A stretch of 64,000 nt of DNA from Neorhizobium lilium (GCF_004053875.1 NZ_SBIP01000001.1:1-64000); one strand, 5' to 3'; counted from the first letter of the stretch, positions 36,693-46,493 are shown. Numbers and translations are program-made. The notes: generated by a model from the sequence alone, not told the origin.

Positions 36693-39254
36693 TTAGGCGC
36701 CCGGCATCTCCGTCGGCATTTCCTGGCCGCCGACGATGATCGACCGCTTGCCGACATGGTTGGCCGGACCGACAAGCCCCTCTTTCTCCATCCGCTCCAC
36801 CAGCGATGCTGCCCTGTTGTAGCCGACCGACAGGCGGCGCTGGATGTAGGAGGTGGAGCACTTCTTGTCGCGCAGCACCACCTTGACCGCTCGGTCGTAG
36901 AGATCGTCGCTGTCTTCCTCCCCCATGGCTGACTTGTCGAAGACGGCGGGATCCTCCTCTTCCGCTTCCGGCTCGTCGGCATCTTCCGTGACAGTGCCAA
37001 GATATTGGGGCCGTCCCTGAGTTTTCAGATGTGCAACAATCGATTCGACCTCGTGATCAGCGACGAAGGGTCCGTGAACGCGGGCAATCCTGCCGCCGCC
37101 AACCATATGCAGCATGTCGCCCTGGCCAAGCAGATGTTCGGCCCCCTGCTCACCCAGAATAGTGCGGCTGTCGATCTTCGAGGTGACCTGGAAGGAAATG
37201 CGGGTCGGGAAGTTGGCCTTGATCGTGCCGGTAATGACATCCACTGACGGGCGCTGGGTCGCCATGATCAGGTGTATGCCGGCAGCGCGGGCCATCTGCG
37301 CCAGACGCTGGATGGCACCTTCGATGTCCTTGCCGGCAACCATCATCAGGTCGGCCATTTCATCGACGATGACGACGATATAGGGCAGCGCCGCCAGGTC
37401 CATCGCCTGCTCTTCATTGATTGGCTCGCCGGTGGAGCGGTCGAAGCCGACCTGGACGCTGATCATGATCGTTTCGCCGCTCCGGCGCGCCGCTGCGACC
37501 CGGGCATTGTAGCCGTCGATATTACGCACTCCGAGCCGCGACATCTTGCGATACCGGTCTTCCATTTCCCGGACTGCCCATTTGAGGGCAAGCACGGCTT
37601 TCTTCGGGTCGGTGACGACAGGCGTCAGCAGATGAGGGATACCGTCATAGATGGACAGTTCGAGCATCTTCGGATCGACCATGATCAGACGGCACTCGTC
37701 CGGCCGCAGACGGTAAAGGAGCGACAGGATCATGGTGTTGACGGAGACGGATTTGCCCGAGCCGGTGGTGCCGGCAACGAGCAGATGCGGCATCTTGGCG
37801 AGATCGGCAATCACCGGCTCGCCGCCAATCGTCTTGCCGAGGCAAAGCGGCAGGGCGAAGCTGGTGCGCTTGTAGCTGTCGCTTTCGATCAGCTCGCGGA
37901 AGTAAACGGTCTCCCGCTCCGGATTGGGCAGTTCGATGCCGATGACATTGCGGCCGGGCACGACCGCGACGCGCGCAGACAATGCCGACATGGAGCGGGC
38001 AATATCGTCCGACAGGCCGATCACGCGCGACGACTTGACGCCAGGTGCCGGTTCGAACTCATAGAGGGTGACGACAGGGCCGGGCCTGACATCGACGATT
38101 TCGCCCTTGATGCCGAAATCTTCCAGAACACTTTCGAGAAGGCCGGCGCTTTGCTCCAGAGCCTCAGGCGTCATGGCCGCGGCTTCGCGAAGGATGGGTC
38201 GCTGGAGCAGGTCGGCCGAGGGGAACTCGAATTCGTCCTCAGCCGACATGGCTGCATTTTGCGGCAAACCGGAGAGACGGCGAGATGCCAGCGCAGCGGC
38301 CATGCTTGGGCGGACCGGCTTAGGTTGCGCTATGGCTGTCGGCGCAGGCAAGGCCGGTGCCATGACGTCGGTCGCGATCGGTTCGACCGCTTGCGGCTGG
38401 AGGACCTGGGCAACCGAGGTGGGGCTTCGCAGCGTGATAGAGCGGTAGCGAAGAACAGGCGAGCCTTCTTCCACATCGAGATCGACTGGAGCCGGCTGGG
38501 GTTGCTGCGCAGCCATCTGCTCCCTCGTGCTCCGGACTAGTGGGGCTTGCGCTTGCATAGGCACGGAGGCGGAAGCCGCAAGCGCTTCCCCATCATCGCT
38601 TGCGGCACCAAAGTCGATAGCCTCCCAGAAGAGGTGGTCCGGCAAGTGCGGCAGGAGCGACGATAGCGCACTTGGCGGCATGGCAGCCGGTTGCGAGGCG
38701 GCTGCAGCGCTCGGAACTAGCGGCAACTGCGGCGAGGTCTTTGCCGCAGCTAGCGGCTGCTTCCTCGTCGCCACGAATTCGCGTCGCAGCTCGTCGACCA
38801 GCGCCCGAGCGCCGGGCGCTGCGTCCGTCGGGAGGCCACGCGTGACCAGTCCCCGCTGCGCTGCCCGCTCCTCGAAGGAGGGCTTCGCAGCGGCGGCCTG
38901 CATGCGGCTCTGAATAGCGGAGGCAATGCGCGATGCCTGAGCAACAACAGGTGCTGTTACCGCGGGTGTGGACATCTCTGGGCCGGGAGAAGTTTTCCGG
39001 GCAATGGCCTTTTCCGGGGTACGCGTAAAGCGGACGTTCGGCGCAAGCGAAAATGCGCTCTGCCATATCGGCAGCTCGCCTTCGGGCGCAGGTTCGGCAA
39101 TAGCAGGGGAAACGGCAGCCTTAGGCTCGAACACTGCTTCGGGCAGTTGCGCGGGCGGCACTGCTACCTGTTGATGCGAGGTCTGCGGCGCTGGATCAGC
39201 CCCGTCCTCTTGAGCTCCGGTTTGGCCTGGGAAATTGGTACGGGAAAGACGCAT
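36693..39254 (-). CDS. ftsK: FtsK/SpoIIIE-family DNA translocase lacking the membrane domain
   Basis: A DNA translocase of 853 residues from the ATG at 39254. The first 350 residues are a Pro/Ala/Gln-rich linker with no membrane helix, unlike classical FtsK with four N-terminal helices. The motor follows: alpha/beta domain with Walker A GTTGSGKS near residue 495 and Walker [14 protein letters not shown], and a C-terminal gamma winged helix (about 785-845, [20 protein letters not shown]) that reads KOPS-like sites. An in-frame GTG at 39365 abuts the minE terminator and is less likely. It lies downstream of minCDE on the same strand, suggesting a shared role in division and chromosome segregation. 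Confidence 0.9.
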   Translation of the reverse strand: MRLSRTNFPGQTGAQEDGADPAPQTSHQQVAVPPAQLPEAVFEPKAAVSPAIAEPAPEGELPIWQSAFSLAPNVRFTRTPEKAIARKTSPGPEMSTPAVTAPVVAQASRIASAIQSRMQAAAAKPSFEERAAQRGLVTRGLPTDAAPGARALVDELRREFVATRKQPLAAAKTSPQLPLVPSAAAASQPAAMPPSALSSLLPHLPDHLFWEAIDFGAASDDGEALAASASVPMQAQAPLVRSTREQMAAQQPQPAPVDLDVEEGSPVLRYRSITLRSPTSVAQVLQPQAVEPIATDVMAPALPAPTAIAQPKPVRPSMAAALASRRLSGLPQNAAMSAEDEFEFPSADLLQRPILREAAAMTPEALEQSAGLLESVLEDFGIKGEIVDVRPGPVVTLYEFEPAPGVKSSRVIGLSDDIARSMSALSARVAVVPGRNVIGIELPNPERETVYFRELIESDSYKRTSFALPLCLGKTIGGEPVIADLAKMPHLLVAGTTGSGKSVSVNTMILSLLYRLRPDECRLIMVDPKMLELSIYDGIPHLLTPVVTDPKKAVLALKWAVREMEDRYRKMSRLGVRNIDGYNARVAAARRSGETIMISVQVGFDRSTGEPINEEQAMDLAALPYIVVIVDEMADLMMVAGKDIEGAIQRLAQMARAAGIHLIMATQRPSVDVITGTIKANFPTRISFQVTSKIDSRTILGEQGAEHLLGQGDMLHMVGGGRIARVHGPFVADHEVESIVAHLKTQGRPQYLGTVTEDADEPEAEEEDPAVFDKSAMGEEDSDDLYDRAVKVVLRDKKCSTSYIQRRLSVGYNRAASLVERMEKEGLVGPANHVGKRSIIVGGQEMPTEMPGA

Positions 39255-39370
39255 GTAATCATTACACCGATGGACGAGAGGGCGACCGACGCGAAGCTTA
39301 TGCAATAGAAAATAAACGTTAATCGTCCCTTTCCAACGCCCAAGAATTCCCTCCGCCTCAGACACGCGAA

Positions 39371-39402
39371 AGCCCCCGGATCGGCTTGATCCGGGGGCTT
39401 TT
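39371..39402 (-). terminator. Rho-independent terminator after minE
   Basis: Arms AGCCCCCGGATC and GATCCGGGGGCT with a five-base loop, flanked by A runs on one side and T runs on the other, so it could work in both directions. It lies between minE and ftsK and supports separate transcription of ftsK. Confidence 0.88.
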
Positions 39403-39444
39403 CAGCATGCTTGAAAATCTTTTCAGGAACTGAACCGTATCAGC

Positions 39445-39705
39445 TCACGCTGCCATTACAGCCGCACCGCGCGGGATCTCCACGTCGATTTCTAGAATCG
39501 AGACATGTTCGTCGCGATCAACCTTGACAGTCACCTTGTCCGGATCAACCTGGACATGCTTGGCGATCACAGCGAGAATTTCTTCACGCAGCAAAGTGAC
39601 AAGATCATTGCCGACCGAGGAGCGTTCATGGGCCAAGAGGACCTGCAACCGCTCACGCGCCATGGGCGCCGAGCGCGGCCGGGCGAAGAGACGGAATATG
39701 CTCAT
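39445..39705 (-). CDS. minE: MinE, cell division topological specificity factor
   Basis: MinE of 86 residues, which displaces MinD-MinC from the membrane and drives pole-to-pole oscillation so that the division site stays at mid-cell. Features are [20 protein letters not shown] at the N-terminus (membrane-targeting and MinD-contact helix region), VLLAHERS, and the C-terminal dimerisation part with [21 protein letters not shown]. Its ATG overlaps the minD stop as ATGA. Last gene of minCDE. Confidence 0.97.
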   Translation of the reverse strand: MSIFRLFARPRSAPMARERLQVLLAHERSSVGNDLVTLLREEILAVIAKHVQVDPDKVTVKVDRDEHVSILEIDVEIPRGAAVMAA

Positions 39706-40517
39706 GCCGCTTTCCTTCCGAAAATCTTGCCGAAAATGCCGCGCTTTTCGCCCGGAATGGTGATCGGCAGATCCTCGCCGGCCAGCCGGCGGGCTGCGTC
39801 GAAATAAGCCATGGCGGGCGCGCTCTTGGCGTCCGCCAAGGTCACTGGTGCACCGATATTGGATGCGCGCAGGACATCGCTGCTTTCCGGAATGATGCCG
39901 ATCAACGGTATGGAAAGAATCTCCAGAACGTCTTCGACCTTGAGCATATCGCCGCGTTCGGCCCGGTTGGCGTCGTAGCGGGTCAGCAGAAGATGCTTCT
40001 CGATACGCTCCCCACGTTCGGCCTTCATCGTCTTGGCATCGAGGAGACCGATGATTCGGTCCGAATCACGCACCGAGGAGACTTCCGGATTGGTCACGAC
40101 GACAGCCATATCCGCATGTCGCATAGCCAAGGTGGCGCCGCGCTCGATGCCGGCCGGGCTGTCGCAGATGACCCAGTCGAAATAGCGCTTCAGGTCCGCC
40201 ATCACCTGCTCGACACCTTCGGGCGTCAGGGCATCCTTGTCGCGAGTCTGCGAGGCAGGCAGAAGGAAGAGATTGTCCAGACGCTTGTCACGGATGAGGG
40301 CCTGCGGAAGCTTGGCATCGCCCTGGATGACGTTGACGATGTCGTAAACCACCCGGCGTTCCGCGCCCATGATCAGGTCAAGGTTGCGCAACCCCACATC
40401 GAAATCCACGACAACGACCTTTTCGTTGCGCTGCGCCAGCGCTGCGCCAAGTGCTGCGGTGGACGTGGTCTTGCCGACGCCCCCCTTGCCTGACGTCACT
40501 ACGACGACTTTCCCCAT
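39702..40517 (-). CDS. minD: MinD, septum site-determining ATPase
   Basis: A ParA/MinD-type ATPase of 271 residues with the deviant Walker [13 protein letters not shown] at residue 8, Walker A' [17 protein letters not shown], and a C-terminal amphipathic membrane-targeting helix ([12 protein letters not shown]). It recruits MinC to the membrane to block division near the poles. It follows minC by 30 bases and overlaps minE. Family and role are secure. Confidence 0.98.
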   Translation of the reverse strand: MGKVVVVTSGKGGVGKTTSTAALGAALAQRNEKVVVVDFDVGLRNLDLIMGAERRVVYDIVNVIQGDAKLPQALIRDKRLDNLFLLPASQTRDKDALTPEGVEQVMADLKRYFDWVICDSPAGIERGATLAMRHADMAVVVTNPEVSSVRDSDRIIGLLDAKTMKAERGERIEKHLLLTRYDANRAERGDMLKVEDVLEILSIPLIGIIPESSDVLRASNIGAPVTLADAKSAPAMAYFDAARRLAGEDLPITIPGEKRGIFGKIFGRKAA

Positions 40518-40547
40518 CTTGATCTCCCTGTGCTCAGCCCTGGGGCC

Positions 40548-41288
40548 TCAAAAAAGTGTTTCCGCCATGATCACATCACCTTCCAGCCAAAGCTGGACGG
40601 CCTTGCCAAGCAGTGCCGGATCCATGTCCTCGGCCATCTTGTAGACGCCGTCGATTGCAATCAGCTCCGCCTCCAGCTTGCGGCAGAAGATGCGCGCCGA
40701 AGCATTGCCGACCGATCCCGCCATGACGCGACCTCGAAGGGCTCCGTAGATGTGAACCGAACCACCCGCGATGATCTCGGCACCCGACGCTACCGACCCG
40801 ATGATGGTCACGTCCCCTTCCGGGAAGATGACCGACTGGCCGGATCGAATCGGCTCACTGATGACGATCGACTGGGTGACCTGCCGCTGTTCTTGCACGA
40901 CCGGCTTGTCCGGAGCTGAGTTCCGCGTCTCCGAAACGGGCTGCGGTTCCTTCTCCTCGACCTCGAAATCGGCCGCTGGGCGACCGCCCTTCATGAGCGG
41001 CGGCATGCCCGGCTCCATCATCGAGGGCCTTGCACCTTCAATGCCCATGATGCGGACATTGCGCTGCGCCAGATCTTCGATAAGCGCCTTGAGCTGCGCA
41101 CGATCGATCGCAAGGTCAGAAACGTCGAGCACTACGGGGCGCCCCAGAAAGAAACCCGCGGAACGTGCCGCTAGGTCGTCGAGTTGGACAAGCCACTGGT
41201 CCAGCGGCAGATCCGGAGAGAGGACGACTGCCAAGAAGGAGCGTCCCTTGATGCGGATCGAACGAGCGTCTGTTAGCACTTTGGTCAT
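40548..41288 (-). CDS. minC: MinC, septum site-determining inhibitor
   Basis: MinC of 246 residues, the FtsZ antagonist of the Min system. The N-terminal domain (about 1-105) is followed by a Pro/Glu-rich linker and the C-terminal beta-helix domain with SGQSVIFPEGDVTIIGSVAS, then IIAGGSVHIYGALRGRVMAG, which binds MinD. I see no good ribosome site before the ATG at 41288, so the message may be weakly translated or start differently. A CtrA-type site lies 43-57 bases upstream. First gene of minCDE. Confidence 0.95.
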   Translation of the reverse strand: MTKVLTDARSIRIKGRSFLAVVLSPDLPLDQWLVQLDDLAARSAGFFLGRPVVLDVSDLAIDRAQLKALIEDLAQRNVRIMGIEGARPSMMEPGMPPLMKGGRPAADFEVEEKEPQPVSETRNSAPDKPVVQEQRQVTQSIVISEPIRSGQSVIFPEGDVTIIGSVASGAEIIAGGSVHIYGALRGRVMAGSVGNASARIFCRKLEAELIAIDGVYKMAEDMDPALLGKAVQLWLEGDVIMAETLF

Positions 41289-41330
41289 CTATGTAAACAA
41301 ATCGTTGACGTGTTTCTAGCGCCGACATGG

Positions 41331-41345
41331 TTAACAACCCGTTAA
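41331..41345. promoter_or_regulatory. CtrA-type site upstream of minC
   Basis: TTAA-N7-TTAA (TTAA at 41331 and 41342), the full CtrA consensus, lies 43-57 bases ahead of the minC ATG, where a promoter-bound regulator would sit. CtrA is the cell-cycle master regulator of alphaproteobacteria and controls min genes in S. meliloti. Confidence 0.65.
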
Positions 41346-41420
41346 CGCGACTTCCCAAAGGTAAACGTCGCAGGCTTGCGCGGGGGTGGAGAAGGAGCGC
41401 TTTTGGCGCATTTCTTCGGT

Positions 41421-43520
41421 TTAATCGGCCGTTGCAACACGCCACAGCGGGATGACGTTTTCCGCCTTGCGGTCGCGATCCTCCATGGCACGGACAAGCG
41501 CATACCGTAGTTCGTCGGCAGTGAACGGCTTCGACAACACGGGCACGCCTGCTTTCGCCCCGGCCTCCAGATCTTCGCTATAGCCTGTCATCAAAGCGAA
41601 CCCGATGGCTGGGAACCTCCGGCGGACCTCGTCGCGCAACTGCAGCCCGTTCATCCCCGGCATCATGACGTCACTGAGGACGAGATCCAGATCCTGTGCG
41701 CCGTCGAGAATCGCAAGCGCCTCCTGACCGCTGCCAGCTGCGGCAACTTCCAGCCCCAACTCCTCCACGCCGAGTCGCGCGGCCTGCAAGGAGGCTGCAT
41801 TGTCGTCCACGATCAGCACTTTGCGAGGCAGAAATGGCGCCGAGGCCTCAGGTGAGGCCGCAAGGACCGCCTCGCCCGAGGCGCGCGGAAGATAGATGCT
41901 GATGGACGAGCCGCGGCTATCGCCGTTCGCGGCCGTGGCCATGCCGCCGGAGCGCTCCGCAAAACTGTAGACCTGCGTAAGACCAAGGCCGGAGGCAGCC
42001 GCTCCCTTCGTGGTGAAAAACGGCTCGAATACCCGGTGCACATATTGCCTGGGAATCCCAGGCCCATCATCGGAGACTGTAATGACAATGCCAGGCCCGA
42101 CTAGTTTCTTCGTCTCCGCGAAGAGGTCTTGAACATTACGCGCCTTGATCGTCACCCCGCCGCCGCTGGCCATGGCTTCACGCGCATTGGTGACAATGTT
42201 GATCAGCGCGGTGGTGAGTGCCTGTGGGTCGATCGTCACGGGCCACAGATCCCGATCAATCGCCATATTGAGCGTGACATTATCCAAAGCCGCCTGCTGA
42301 AATAGCTTTTCGGCGTCTCCGATGGGCTTTTGCAGAAGGATGGTTTCCGCGCCACGATTGGAGCGTCGAGAGAAAGACAATAGCCGCTGAGTCATGGACT
42401 TGCCACGATCCACAGCCTCCACCATCATGTTCAGTACCTGATCGAGCCGCTTTTCATCGTTGCGTCTGCGACGAATACTTTCGACCCCGGACTGGAAAAC
42501 CATCAGCAGATTGTTGAAGTCGTGCGCGACACCACCTGTCAGTCGCCCCAGCGCGTCCATCCTTTGCCAATTGGCAATGGCGGCTTCCTCTATGCGCCGC
42601 GCCCGCAATTCGCGGACGAACAACCAGATAGCGAAGGAGGAGAGCACGGCTGTCAACATGACGATGAGAACTAGAAAGCGGAAGCTTTGGGCACTCAAGG
42701 CCTGATATTGTCCGAGCGGCATTCCCAGCGTGACCCTCCAGGGCAGCCCATCAACCTTGGCAGAATAGGATTGCAGCTCCTCCCCATCCGCCATCTGCGT
42801 CAGACCGAGGCCATCGAAAACAGGCGTCTTCCTTAGTGCAGCAACCGGGCCGCCGACGAAATCGACATTCCCGACGCTCGACGCCAGAAGCGTGCCGCTT
42901 TCGCTCTCGATCCAGGCCGCCCAAGTCACCGGAAGCCCGTTCGACCGAAGCACATCCGTCAATGTCTGCGCCGCTATGACCGCTGTCAGCCCGTAAACCG
43001 TCTTTCCGTCCCGGCTGACCGGCACCCGGACAGGAAAGGCAGCCAGACCACCCGGTCCGCGCACGACGTTGCCGATTGCAGGTTTGCCGGTATCGAAGAC
43101 ACGGTCGTTGCTGTCCGCCTCCACCACGACTGCGCCAGGGCCCGAATGGAGCGGCGGGTTCGACAATAGGATCCGTCCACGCGGATCCGTGACCCGAATG
43201 ATCTGCCAGGCGGGAATGCGCATGCGCATGCGCCCGGCGAGTTCGAGGAAATCGCGTCGGTCGACCGGCGGATCGAGCCGGGGAGAATCGGACAGCATGG
43301 TCAGGAGCTGTATCTGCATGGACACTTCCTTGGAAAGTGCCGCGGCCGCATAGCCTGCCCGCTCCCGCAAGACCTGTTCAAGCGTCGCTTTACGCGCTTG
43401 GATGACATAGACGTCAATCACGCCCGATATGATCGCAACCGGGATGAGCGCCGCCAAAGCCAGCAGCAGGAACGGCCGCGACTTTGCCATAAGGCGCTGT
43501 TTGTGATCGTTGGGCGTCAT
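41421..43520 (-). CDS. Orphan hybrid sensor histidine kinase
   Basis: A membrane hybrid kinase of 699 residues from the ATG at 43520. Two helices (about 16-36 and 280-303) bracket a periplasmic sensor domain of about 240 residues, probably double-Cache (segments RVTDPRGRILLSNPPL and VYGLTAVIAAQTL). The kinase core has His in [16 protein letters not shown] and ATP motifs NIVTNAREAM, DDGPGI and SGLGLTQVYS. The C-terminal receiver (about 575-690) has Asp in LVLSDVMMPGMNG. No separate response regulator is adjacent. Upstream in-frame codons begin with TTG at 43580 and lack a ribosome site. The ligand is unknown. Confidence 0.88.
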   Translation of the reverse strand: MTPNDHKQRLMAKSRPFLLLALAALIPVAIISGVIDVYVIQARKATLEQVLRERAGYAAAALSKEVSMQIQLLTMLSDSPRLDPPVDRRDFLELAGRMRMRIPAWQIIRVTDPRGRILLSNPPLHSGPGAVVVEADSNDRVFDTGKPAIGNVVRGPGGLAAFPVRVPVSRDGKTVYGLTAVIAAQTLTDVLRSNGLPVTWAAWIESESGTLLASSVGNVDFVGGPVAALRKTPVFDGLGLTQMADGEELQSYSAKVDGLPWRVTLGMPLGQYQALSAQSFRFLVLIVMLTAVLSSFAIWLFVRELRARRIEEAAIANWQRMDALGRLTGGVAHDFNNLLMVFQSGVESIRRRRNDEKRLDQVLNMMVEAVDRGKSMTQRLLSFSRRSNRGAETILLQKPIGDAEKLFQQAALDNVTLNMAIDRDLWPVTIDPQALTTALINIVTNAREAMASGGGVTIKARNVQDLFAETKKLVGPGIVITVSDDGPGIPRQYVHRVFEPFFTTKGAAASGLGLTQVYSFAERSGGMATAANGDSRGSSISIYLPRASGEAVLAASPEASAPFLPRKVLIVDDNAASLQAARLGVEELGLEVAAAGSGQEALAILDGAQDLDLVLSDVMMPGMNGLQLRDEVRRRFPAIGFALMTGYSEDLEAGAKAGVPVLSKPFTADELRYALVRAMEDRDRKAENVIPLWRVATAD

Positions 43521-43616
43521 CGATCGATTCGTGCTGCTTTCATCGAGATCGAACCTTAAGCCGAGACGCCCGTTTGGCAAACTTCTTCGGCAGAATCACC
43601 CATTGCCCTGAAGCAC

Positions 43617-43865
43617 CTATGGCCTGTGCGCGGACTTGTCGTTCATGGCAACCAGTTCCGAAAGCGCCTTGTGCTGGGCGACAGCTCGCCGCAGAAGAGG
43701 CACGGTGTCATTGCCCTCACGGAAGAGGTTGATCATCACCGCAGCCGCTAAACCAAGGTCAGGGCTATCCTTTGCAAGCCCATGTTCCTGCTGCCATTCC
43801 TCCAAAACTGTTTCGATGATTTCCAGTTCCACAGGACCGAATGTCGTTTCAAGGAATGGACGCAT
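43617..43865 (-). CDS. Small conserved-looking hypothetical protein
   Basis: An acidic protein of 82 residues beginning MRPFLETTFGPVELEIIETV, then LEEWQQEHGL. It looks all-helical, with no signal peptide, membrane segment or motif that I recognise. I chose the ATG at 43865 because GAGGAG lies ten bases ahead; in-frame ATGs at 43883 and 43922 have no such site. It lies 96 bases upstream of the hybrid kinase on the same strand and could share its promoter. The segment LGLAAAVMINLFREGNDTVP has the regular amphipathic pattern of a real protein. No function is offered. Confidence 0.6.
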   Translation of the reverse strand: MRPFLETTFGPVELEIIETVLEEWQQEHGLAKDSPDLGLAAAVMINLFREGNDTVPLLRRAVAQHKALSELVAMNDKSAHRP

Positions 43866-43982
43866 ACTGTTAAGGCTCCTCATGCAAAGCGCGTCATTTG
43901 GTGGACGGCCCTGCCCTTTCAAGGGCCTGCCAAGTTTTCGTGAAGAGTGACGAGGAAGACGATTTTCACGCTGAGGCTTAAT

Positions 43983-45203
43983 TCAGGAAGCCGCCTGACG
44001 CTGCCGGCCGGTGAGGTGGAGCACTTCTTGGTCTACCCTGGAGAAGGCAACGATAAGGTGGCCTTCAAAGACCAGGGCTGGCTCATCCGGCACTACGGTC
44101 AAAGACGGGATCCCTTCCAGCCGGGCCACCGCCGTCTGCGCCAGTCCCTCCCCCAGCCCGTCCTGCAGAAGATCATAGTGGCGCGTGCCGGGCCCGGTCA
44201 CGAAAATAGGCATCGAACCGTAAAGGCTGAGCAGTCGCGACAGCCCGTTGCCAAGCGCGATCCCTGCTTGGCGAAAAGCCATCCTTGCCATCCTATGGCC
44301 CTGGCGGGCCTGACTGGCGATTTTCTCTATCTCGCTCAGCGGAACGAACTTCGACGGAATGCGGTCAGTCGGCGCCTCGAAGGCTGCCCTCAGGATGGCG
44401 TACAACCCTGCATAAGCCTCGATGCAGCCGCTTGCCCCGCAGCGGCAAAGGGCACCATTTGCCGTGTGCAGCATATGCCCGAAATTCGGCGCGATGATCT
44501 CCGGGCTACCGGAACTCGCCAGCCGAGATACGCCGAGGCCGATGCTGTGCCCAAGAGACAAGGCAGCGAGGTCGGTACCGCCCTTGCTCATGCCGAGCCT
44601 GCGGGACAGTGCTGTCGCGACCAGCAAGGTCTCGTTGTTCAACACCACCGACGCTTCCCAGTCTGGCTTAAGAAGATTGGAAAAATCCACAGATCGCGCG
44701 CCGAAAACCGGCGACCATACAAGGCTCGGCAAGCTCGGATGCACAAGCCCTTTGCTGCTGATGGATACGAGCAGCACCTGGCTCCGATCTATCCTGGATC
44801 GGGATAAGGCCCGTTCCAGCGCCGCCGATATGGAGGCGAGGAAGAGGACCGGAGTATCCTCCCGTCGAGGTTCCACAAACCGGTCGAGCAGTGTTCCTGC
44901 ATAGTCCACGAGCGAATACTGGATGACATCCGACGAGACCGTCATCACGATCACATAGCCGCAATTTCGTCGCTGGCTGAACTGGACGCGGGGCCGCCCA
45001 CGGCCGGAGATAGCCTGCTGCTCGATCCGTTCGATGATGCCCGACCGCTCCAGCTCCGCCGTGATTGCGGACACCGTCGCGGAAGCCAGCCGAGTGGTTT
45101 CGCAGATTTCCGTATGCGCAAGCCGTCCATGGCGCCGCAGAACCGACAGCACCAAGGCGCTGTTCTGCTGCCGGACCAGCTCCGAACTCGATTTAGCAAG
45201 CAT
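43983..45203 (-). CDS. ROK-family transcriptional repressor, xylose-operon type
   Basis: A ROK (repressor, ORF, kinase) regulator of 406 residues. The N-terminal winged helix (about 10-75, LSVLRRHGRLAHTEICETTR, then LASATVSAITAELERSGII) is followed by a sugar-kinase-like domain with the zinc motif CRCGASGCIEAYAG and upstream His in EIIAPNFGHMLHTANGALC. It is divergent from a xylF-like gene, and a perfect inverted repeat over that promoter is its likely operator. XylR-type control by xylose is inferred; another sugar is possible. Confidence 0.9.
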   Translation of the reverse strand: MLAKSSSELVRQQNSALVLSVLRRHGRLAHTEICETTRLASATVSAITAELERSGIIERIEQQAISGRGRPRVQFSQRRNCGYVIVMTVSSDVIQYSLVDYAGTLLDRFVEPRREDTPVLFLASISAALERALSRSRIDRSQVLLVSISSKGLVHPSLPSLVWSPVFGARSVDFSNLLKPDWEASVVLNNETLLVATALSRRLGMSKGGTDLAALSLGHSIGLGVSRLASSGSPEIIAPNFGHMLHTANGALCRCGASGCIEAYAGLYAILRAAFEAPTDRIPSKFVPLSEIEKIASQARQGHRMARMAFRQAGIALGNGLSRLLSLYGSMPIFVTGPGTRHYDLLQDGLGEGLAQTAVARLEGIPSLTVVPDEPALVFEGHLIVAFSRVDQEVLHLTGRQRQAAS

Positions 45204-45264
45204 TGCTTACGCCGCCCTTCTCGGCACCTCGATAGCCTATTCATGAAGCTATTTCGACTGCCGA

Positions 45265-45313
45265 TTGACAGTATCTCCGATCTCTGACATCTAATTTCTC
45301 GACTGTCGAGAAA
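45265..45313 (+). promoter_or_regulatory. xylFHG promoter with overlapping ROK operator
   Basis: TTGACA (45265-45270) and TCTAAT (45290-45295) form a promoter with a long 19-base spacer. It runs into a perfect inverted repeat with nine-base arms TTTCTCGAC and GTCGAGAAA around one base (45295-45313). A repressor bound there would block the start of transcription. Confidence 0.7.
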
Positions 45314-45398
45314 AAGCGGGAGGCGCTTTGGCTGGCAGATTTTGGCGGAAGGGGGAGCAGAGGCTTTTGGCCCGTTCGCCGTCAACTGGGAGGACAAT

Positions 45399-46439
45399 AT
45401 GAAATCGATCGTAAGGTTGATGGCCGGCGCGGCCATCCTTGTTTCCATGCAGACCGCATCCATGGCGGCTAATCTCGTCGTCGGCGTTTCCTGGTCCAAT
45501 TTCCAGGAAGAGCGTTGGAAGACGGACGAAGCCGCAATCAAGAAGGCGCTCGATGCGGCCGGCGCGAAATACATCTCCGCCGACGCACAATCTTCGGCTT
45601 CGAAGCAGCTGACGGACGTCGAATCTCTGATCTCCCAAGGCGCCAATGCGTTGATCGTCCTTGCCCAGGATTCGGACGCCATCGGCCCGGCCATCGAAAA
45701 GGCAACCGCGGAAGGCATTCCGGTCGTCGGCTACGACCGCCTGATCGAAAATCCGGACGCCTTCTACATCACCTTCGACAACAAGGAAGTCGGACGCTTG
45801 CAGGCGCAGGGCGTCTTCAAGGTCAAGCCAGAAGGCAATTACGTCTTCATCAAGGGCTCATCCGCCGACCCGAATGCCGATTTCCTCTTTGCCGGACAGA
45901 TGGAAGTCCTGAAGGCGGCGATCGACGCCGGCAAGATCAAGAATGTCGGCGAAGCCTATACCGACGGCTGGAAGCCGGAGAACGCTCAGAAGAACATGGA
46001 GCAGTTCCTCACCAAGAACAACAACAAGGTCGATGCCGTCGTCGCATCCAACGATGGCACCGCCGGCGGCGCGATCGCGGCACTAGATGCTCAAGGCTTG
46101 GCAGGTTCCGTTCCTGTCTCCGGCCAGGACGCCGACAAGGCGGCCCTGAACCGCGTGGCGCTCGGCACCCAGACGGTTTCAGTCTGGAAGGACTCGCGCG
46201 AACTCGGCCGGAATGCTGCTGAAATCGCTCTGGCGCTCGCCGGCGGCAAAAAGCTGACCGAGATCAAGGGCGTACAGGTGTTCGAAGGCGGCCCCAAGAA
46301 GCGGAAGATGCAGTCCGTCTTCCTGAAACCGCAGGCAATCACCAAGGACAACCTGAACCTTGTCATCGATGCCGGCTGGATCAGCAAGGCGGAAGCCTGC
46401 CAGGGCGTCAAGGCCGGCAGCGTTGCCGCCTGCAAGTAA
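45399..46439 (+). CDS. xylF: XylF-like periplasmic sugar-binding protein
   Basis: A type I periplasmic binding protein of 346 residues with signal peptide [20 protein letters not shown] ending SMAA. The mature part has [20 protein letters not shown], the xylose-binding subgroup hallmark, and [18 protein letters not shown] with [10 protein letters not shown] in the C-terminal lobe. GGAGGACAAT precedes the ATG at 45399. First gene of an operon with a permease and a single-domain ATPase, under a divergent ROK regulator. D-xylose is the likely ligand by similarity to XylF. Confidence 0.92.
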   Translation: MKSIVRLMAGAAILVSMQTASMAANLVVGVSWSNFQEERWKTDEAAIKKALDAAGAKYISADAQSSASKQLTDVESLISQGANALIVLAQDSDAIGPAIEKATAEGIPVVGYDRLIENPDAFYITFDNKEVGRLQAQGVFKVKPEGNYVFIKGSSADPNADFLFAGQMEVLKAAIDAGKIKNVGEAYTDGWKPENAQKNMEQFLTKNNNKVDAVVASNDGTAGGAIAALDAQGLAGSVPVSGQDADKAALNRVALGTQTVSVWKDSRELGRNAAEIALALAGGKKLTEIKGVQVFEGGPKKRKMQSVFLKPQAITKDNLNLVIDAGWISKAEACQGVKAGSVAACK

Positions 46440-46468
46440 GCGGTAAGTCGCTAAATCTCACAGTATGC

Positions 46469-46493
46469 GGCGCCGCAGCGTTTACGCGGCGCC
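46469..46493 (+). terminator. Intercistronic hairpin after xylF
   Basis: Arms GGCGCCGC and GCGGCGCC with a nine-base loop, 30 bases past the xylF stop in the 160-base gap before xylH. It probably protects or partly terminates the message so that binding protein exceeds membrane parts. Confidence 0.5.

Noticed and set aside
37272..38540. A 422-codon open frame opposite ftsK
   Set aside because: Antisense to an intact FtsK motor gene; His/Arg/Gly-rich composition typical of shadow frames.
39255..39365. N-terminal extension of FtsK from a GTG at 39365
   Set aside because: The GTG lies at the foot of the minE terminator, has no ribosome site, and the added 37 residues do not form a membrane helix.
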